This document shows positions 6,495 to 9,383 of a stretch of 9,383 nucleotides of DNA, one piece after another. Positions within the stretch are counted from its first letter, which is position 1, and the number at the start of each line of letters is the position of its first letter. Location: assembly GCA_964574215.1 (NCBI GenBank), contig CAZNLR010000069.1, forward strand, positions 1 to 9,383. The letters are read 5' to 3'. Both the position numbers and the translations under genes were made by a program. The notes beneath the pieces were generated by a model. That model was not told the DNA's origin. It searched no databases and was given only the letters and a program-made list of their open reading frames with translations. Source of the stretch: GCA-2725625 sp964574215. GTDB lineage: Bacteria > Pseudomonadota > Alphaproteobacteria > Rhodospirillales > UBA2165.

Positions 6495-7262
6495 GTGAGT
6501 ACTCAGGAATACAATTACAGCGTCTGGGAAAGCGACGACGACAAATTTTATGACTTTGCCGCCATTGCTCCTCAGGTCACCAGCCGGGCGCCGTCGTTTC
6601 CGCTGGAGGATTTGGCGACCGGTGATACCGTCGAAATGAAGGAGCTTTGGAAAAAGGGAATAGCGGTTATCGAATTCGGGTCGTTTACCTGACCCTTCTG
6701 CGCGATGGCGGCTGACGAGATGGAAGATCTCGCCGACCGTTACGCCGACCGGGCCGTGCGCTCGGTATTTATCTACACAAGGGAAGCCCATCCGGGCGAA
6801 AATTACCGCCACCATTTGTCGATGGACGACAAACGGTCCGTCGCCAACGCCTTCAAGGAACATTCCAATATCCGGCGGGAAGTTCTGCTCGATGATCTGG
6901 AAGGAACCGCCCACAAAGCGTATGGCACGTGCCCCAATATGACCTGGATTGTCGGAAGAGGCGGATTTATCCATTATAAATCCTCCTGGACCGCCGTCGA
7001 GGATGTGGAGGATGCATTAATCAATGTCATCGATTTCCAAGAGAACCGGGCCAAGAACCAATGGGTGCCGTTTTACAGTGAACGCTCCGCCTGGAGCACA
7101 AGGAACATGGATGACATGATGGCGGGATTGGAGCGCACCGGTCCCCAAGCCGTCGAGGATTTTGTCCGGTCCACGAAGAAGCGTGCGCCGGCCAAACCTG
7201 CCGGGAAAGATACTCCTCAGAAAATTCCGGGAAGTTTTTTCAAAGAGGAAAGCGGCGACTAA
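6495..7262 (+). CDS. Selenoprotein, deiodinase/peroxiredoxin-like thioredoxin-fold (in-frame TGA = Sec66)
   Basis: One continuous frame of 255 residues if TGA at 6690-6692 is read as selenocysteine; a plain reading gives two pieces, 65 and 185 residues, in the same frame. The active-site context is AVIEFGSFT-U-PFC, with Sec66 and Cys69 making a UxxC redox pair. It closely resembles the iodothyronine deiodinase core GSxTUPP and bacterial Prx-like relatives. Downstream VFIYTREAHPGE (about 91-102) matches the strand and AH(x)xD/E region of the deiodinase-like family. MTWIVGRGGFIHYKSSW (about 149-165) is the later beta-hairpin of a thioredoxin fold. The ~50 C-terminal residues are charged and low complexity. 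GTG start with strong AGGAGA. A thiol/selenol peroxidase or reductase role is likely; deiodination itself is not implied. A Cys-to-stop mutation is the alternative, but intact downstream coding and a SECIS-like hairpin argue against it. Confidence 0.82.
6707..6738 (+). promoter_or_regulatory. Candidate bacterial SECIS element
   Basis: Just 3' of the TGA, GAGAT (6717-6721) pairs with ATCTC (6727-6731) under a GGAAG apical loop (6722-6726). Below it CGGC (6709-6712) pairs with GCCG (6732-6735), with TGAC bulged on the 5' side. GG/CC can extend the base past an unpaired A. The loop starts 30 bases after the TGA and carries G at its first two positions. Both features fit the known rules for bacterial SECIS hairpins (small loop with an early G, roughly 16-37 bases from UGA), which recruit SelB. 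This is a hand fold with no energy calculated. Confidence 0.65.
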
Positions 7263-7279
7263 ATTAACGGGTAGCATTG

Positions 7280-8026
7280 ATGGCAAAACCTAAACCTTGG
7301 AACAGTCCGCAGCCCGAAGAATCGCCTGGGAGAAATCCCAGAGGTTCGTGGTTGTGGATTGTCCTGGTCGTTGCCGCCTTTCTGGCGCTGGTCGTATTTC
7401 TGGTGTCGTCCTATCCGGAGACGTTGGAGGACGGTGACAATAAAATGGCCTTCTACCACAATCTGGCCTGGCTGGTTTTGCTGGGCGGCGCCGTGGTTGT
7501 GCGATGGCGGACTCGGCCCGGTGCGGCGCTCAGAGACGCGGCACTTTGGATTGCCATCGGCGCGGTCATTTTTTTGGGATACAGTTTCCGGCATGACGCC
7601 ACGTCACTGGGCCGAAGGATGCTGGCCGAACTTATGCCCCACAAGGGTCAAGCTGATGCCGACACCATTACCTTCACGGCCCGGGCGGGCGGCCACTTCG
7701 TTGCCGAGGCCCAGGTGGACGGCACCGATATCAGGTTTCTGGTTGATACCGGCGCCAGCGATGTTGTTTTATCGCCCCGGGATGCCAGGAAACTGGGTTT
7801 CGATCTCAGCCGGCTTTCCTATGACCGCATTTATCGGACGGCCAACGGAACGGTCAAAGGCGCGCCGGTCAGGCTGGGCCGAGTCAGAATCGGCCCCATC
7901 GAATTCAAAGATGTGAGAGCCTCGGTCAACGGTGCGCCGATGTCGACGTCGTTGCTCGGCATGAGTTTTTTAAGCCGCCTCAAAAGCTATGAGGTCACCG
8001 GCGACAAGCTGACGCTGAGACGATAG
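7280..8026 (+). CDS. Membrane-anchored retropepsin-like aspartic protease (TIGR02281 type)
   Basis: A 248-residue protein with three hydrophobic segments at about 23-43, 61-76 and 87-103, then a soluble single-domain aspartic protease. The catalytic motif is FLVDTGASDVVLS with Asp156. The second-half signatures are ANGTVKGAPVRLGRVRIG (about 188-205) and SLLGMSFLSRLKSYEV (about 224-239), which are diagnostic of the clan AA family often called TIGR02281. Like retropepsins, a single domain must dimerise to form the active site. The protease domain is probably periplasmic, but topology is inferred. I use ATG 7280 rather than the TTG three bases earlier. It starts 17 bases after the selenoprotein stop and precedes the next gene by 10 bases, so co-transcription is likely. 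Its natural substrate is unknown. Confidence 0.87.
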   Translation: MAKPKPWNSPQPEESPGRNPRGSWLWIVLVVAAFLALVVFLVSSYPETLEDGDNKMAFYHNLAWLVLLGGAVVVRWRTRPGAALRDAALWIAIGAVIFLGYSFRHDATSLGRRMLAELMPHKGQADADTITFTARAGGHFVAEAQVDGTDIRFLVDTGASDVVLSPRDARKLGFDLSRLSYDRIYRTANGTVKGAPVRLGRVRIGPIEFKDVRASVNGAPMSTSLLGMSFLSRLKSYEVTGDKLTLRR

Positions 8027-8036
8027 AATTATTGGT

Positions 8037-8348
8037 ATGACCGATCACATCACAAAAGCAATCTCGGTTCTGAACGACGCCTTGGCGCTCGATCCCAAGG
8101 CGATAACGGAATTGGTCAATCTACGCGTGGAATGTAACAAGGACCTCGTCAATCATCCCCTCATTCAATCGGGCGTCTATGGCGGCGTCGCCAAGGTGGG
8201 TGTCCTGGGCATTCTCAATGGCGTTATTGGCGATTCACCCACGGGCGTGGTCGGCGCCGAGGGCGTGTTTGATCAGGATACGGGACGTTTCCTGCGCATT
8301 AAACGTTTTGTCGACCTGAGGACGGAAAAAGTGGATGTGATCGCTTAA
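8037..8348 (+). CDS. Conserved-looking small protein of unknown function
   Basis: A 103-residue protein starting at ATG 8037, ten bases after the protease stop, so probably the last gene of the operon. The N-terminal third is helical and acidic (ISVLNDALALDPKAITELVN). It is followed by RVECNKDLVNHPLIQ with one cysteine, a glycine-rich stretch GVLGILNGVIGDSPTG (about 55-70), and a basic strand-like C-terminus. There are no signal peptide, membrane segment or metal motif. The pattern DPxAxxxLVxxRVxCNxxLxxHPxIQ resembles small uncharacterised proteins found in many bacteria and phages, but I cannot assign a function. The codon pattern matches the neighbours, and the reading frame looks real rather than a shadow. 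Confidence 0.75.
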   Translation: MTDHITKAISVLNDALALDPKAITELVNLRVECNKDLVNHPLIQSGVYGGVAKVGVLGILNGVIGDSPTGVVGAEGVFDQDTGRFLRIKRFVDLRTEKVDVIA

Positions 8349-8399
8349 GGTGCCGGTGAAGCGGTCGGTTTAATCACTCAAAATGAGTTTGTCGAAATA

Positions 8400-8909
8400 T
8401 CAATCGGCCAAAAGGTTGTCGATATCGTCCTGGGCCATGGTGTTCTCACTGCCGTGGATAATTCCGGAGGCATAATCCATCAAACGTTGTATGTTACGGG
8501 AATAATCGGAGGCGGCAAGACGAAGCCGGTCTTCCTCTCCCGCCACATGATATTTTTCCAACCGTTTGATCACCACGTCGATGAGTCGGTTGATTTGATC
8601 GATGGTCTGTTCAAAAGGTCTTAAAAAACGCTCCGGAACATGAGCATAGGCGTCGACGGCCAAATCCTTATCGGAGAAGGTACTGTCACTGAAATGGTCG
8701 GTATATGATTTCGGCTGCCACTCCTTGGCTTCGTCCAGGCACTCGGGCATGTCCGGCACCATCTCGAGCAACATAACGATCTCATTGAAATGATTGAGGT
8801 AATCGGTGGCGAGCAGGGTTTGCTCATTGATATTAGTGCCCTTCGCACGTTGCTGAAAAGCTTCGAACTCGGCGCTCGATTCGGTTTTGATTTCAGTTGT
8901 ATCGGGCAT
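8400..8909 (-). CDS. Protein of unknown function with a CheY-binding-like C-terminal tail
   Basis: A 169-residue acidic, cytoplasmic, mostly helical protein with no signal peptide or membrane segment. The middle holds a helix-rich stretch (LNHFNEIVMLLEMVPDMPE, about 38-56), then EWQPKSYTDHF (63-73), which has the look of a conserved family core. A long amphipathic helix, FEQTIDQINRLIDVVIKRLE (about 99-118), could form a coiled coil or four-helix bundle. The last 12 residues, MAQDDIDNLLAD (158-169), resemble the CheY-P-binding peptides at the FliM N-terminus (SQxEIDALL) and the CheZ C-terminus (QDxVDDLL). That suggests, but does not prove, a chemotaxis or response-regulator partner. I do not recognise the gene by name. 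A GGAG-like site lies rather far (about 15-19 bases) before the ATG. Confidence 0.75.
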   Translation of the reverse strand: MPDTTEIKTESSAEFEAFQQRAKGTNINEQTLLATDYLNHFNEIVMLLEMVPDMPECLDEAKEWQPKSYTDHFSDSTFSDKDLAVDAYAHVPERFLRPFEQTIDQINRLIDVVIKRLEKYHVAGEEDRLRLAASDYSRNIQRLMDYASGIIHGSENTMAQDDIDNLLAD

Positions 8910-9321
8910 CGGTACTTGAACTCTTCTCCGCCGATATTAAATAGATTGAATATAGTATTTAATCATCCAGGCGCACTATTCCAAGAAATTCTTAGGCTAA
9001 AAATTCGGCTGCAGAAAGCCAGTTGTCATTTTTGTGATTATTTACATTTGATTCCTTGTCTTTACTCAAAAAAAACACAGTTTTTAAAGATTTTAATTTT
9101 TTTTTACATCCTACTGTTGAAATAGGAATAAAAAGCCCTATTTTTAATCGGGAAATAGTTCGAAACCTATTGAAATATAATGTTACGAAACAAAACTACA
9201 AAAATGAAGAAATCAAATTGAAATTCCCGGCACGCGAGTAATTTGTGCCAAAAAGTGAGTGTTTCTGCATATTATTATGTGAGGCATTTTAAATTTTAAA
9301 TATTGAGGAAAGAGGTTAAAC
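8910..9321. other. AT-rich non-coding spacer between divergent genes
   Basis: About 410 bp without a supportable gene. It is markedly richer in A and T than the flanking coding DNA, especially from 9050 on, with A8 and T9 runs near 9068 and 9100. It holds the 8936-8963 inverted repeat, a -10-like TATAAT at 9176-9181 without a clear -35, and a small dyad GGCAC (9229-9233) / GTGCC (9245-9249). It must contain the promoters of both divergent genes. Short open frames here have no ribosome sites or protein-like composition. I see no tRNA or other structured RNA. Confidence 0.6.
8936..8963. repeat. Inverted repeat upstream of the 8400-8909 gene
   Basis: ATTAAATA (8936-8943) and TATTTAAT (8956-8963) form perfect 8-base arms around a 12-base spacer, 27 bases upstream of the ATG at 8909-8907. 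The position suits an operator for that minus-strand gene. In such AT-rich DNA a chance match is quite possible, so this is only suggestive. Confidence 0.35.
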
Positions 9322-9383
9322 ATGACAGGCGACGTTACCGTAACCGGCGTAGAGCGCTTTTTCGACGATGACGAAATCATCGT
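9322..9383 (+). CDS. Start of a possible PAS-domain signalling protein (cut by window edge)
   Basis: Only the first 20 codons are present. ATG 9322 follows a strong purine-rich ribosome site, AGAGG at 9311-9315, six bases before the start. The visible N-terminus contains VERFFDDDEII, which resembles the opening of short PAS-domain proteins of alphaproteobacteria (ERxFxxDEIIVSKTD-type), many of them linked to chemotaxis or aerotaxis. The gene start is well supported; the family call is a weak inference from 20 residues. Return of GC-rich codons after the AT-rich spacer supports coding. Confidence 0.6.
   Translation, partial: MTGDVTVTGVERFFDDDEII

Noticed and set aside
6468..6974. 168-residue open frame antisense to the selenoprotein gene
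   Set aside because: Shadow of the real coding strand; its composition is not protein-like and there is no ribosome site.
6705..7262. Separate 185-residue protein starting at ATG 6705
   Set aside because: No ribosome site, starts inside the thioredoxin-fold active site, and is in frame with the preceding 65 codons across a TGA that fits selenocysteine.
8376..8390. ACTCA-AAA-TGAGT as a terminator between the converging genes at 8348 and 8400
   Set aside because: Only five mostly AT base pairs and a very short T run; too weak to call.
9226..9252. Possible sigma-54 promoter or terminator at the GGCAC/GTGCC dyad
   Set aside because: The GG and GC elements do not have the required spacing on either strand, and no T run follows the stem on either strand.

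Overview
The window looks like chromosomal DNA of an alphaproteobacterium, possibly Rhodospirillales-like. This rests on moderately GC-rich coding sequence, the protein flavour, and a GluQRS / cysteinyl-tRNA synthetase / HNH / carboxylesterase neighbourhood; no rRNA or other marker is present to settle it. The gene content is mostly ordinary housekeeping and accessory genes. The standout is a split-looking reading frame that is best read as a selenoprotein.

Layout: (1) 1-220, minus strand: 5' part of an XRE-type helix-turn-helix regulator, cut by the window edge. (2) 312-1160: a REP-associated tyrosine transposase (RAYT) flanked by short perfect palindromes with core GGGGAC-N-GTCCCC. Two lie upstream with central G and one downstream with central C, so they are in inverted orientation. 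The downstream copy also sits exactly between two converging stop codons and should terminate both genes. (3) 1162-2516, minus strand: an HNH endonuclease and a serine carboxylesterase. (4) 2598-5066, plus strand: gluQ (glutamyl-Q tRNA(Asp) synthetase) and cysS, separated by two unlike hairpin repeats in inverted orientation. (5) 5063-6370, minus strand: an MFS exporter whose stop codon shares CTAG with the cysS stop.

(6) 6495-8348, plus strand: an apparent three-gene operon. The first gene is a thioredoxin-fold, deiodinase/peroxiredoxin-like protein with an in-frame TGA at 6690-6692 in the context GSFT-U-PFC. A hairpin that fits the bacterial SECIS rules follows the TGA. The second is a membrane-anchored retropepsin-like aspartic protease, and the third is a small protein of unknown function. 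(7) 8400-8909, minus strand: a 169-residue protein of unknown function that ends in a peptide resembling the CheY-binding tails of FliM and CheZ. It is separated by about 410 bp of AT-rich non-coding DNA from the start of a plus-strand gene (9322 to the window end) that may encode a PAS-domain signalling protein.

If the selenocysteine reading is right, the host must carry selA, selB, selC and selD elsewhere. The redox protein and its two downstream partners would then form a small uncharacterised module, with the selenoprotein as a cytoplasmic thiol/selenol redox enzyme. The role of the protease and the third protein in it is unknown.
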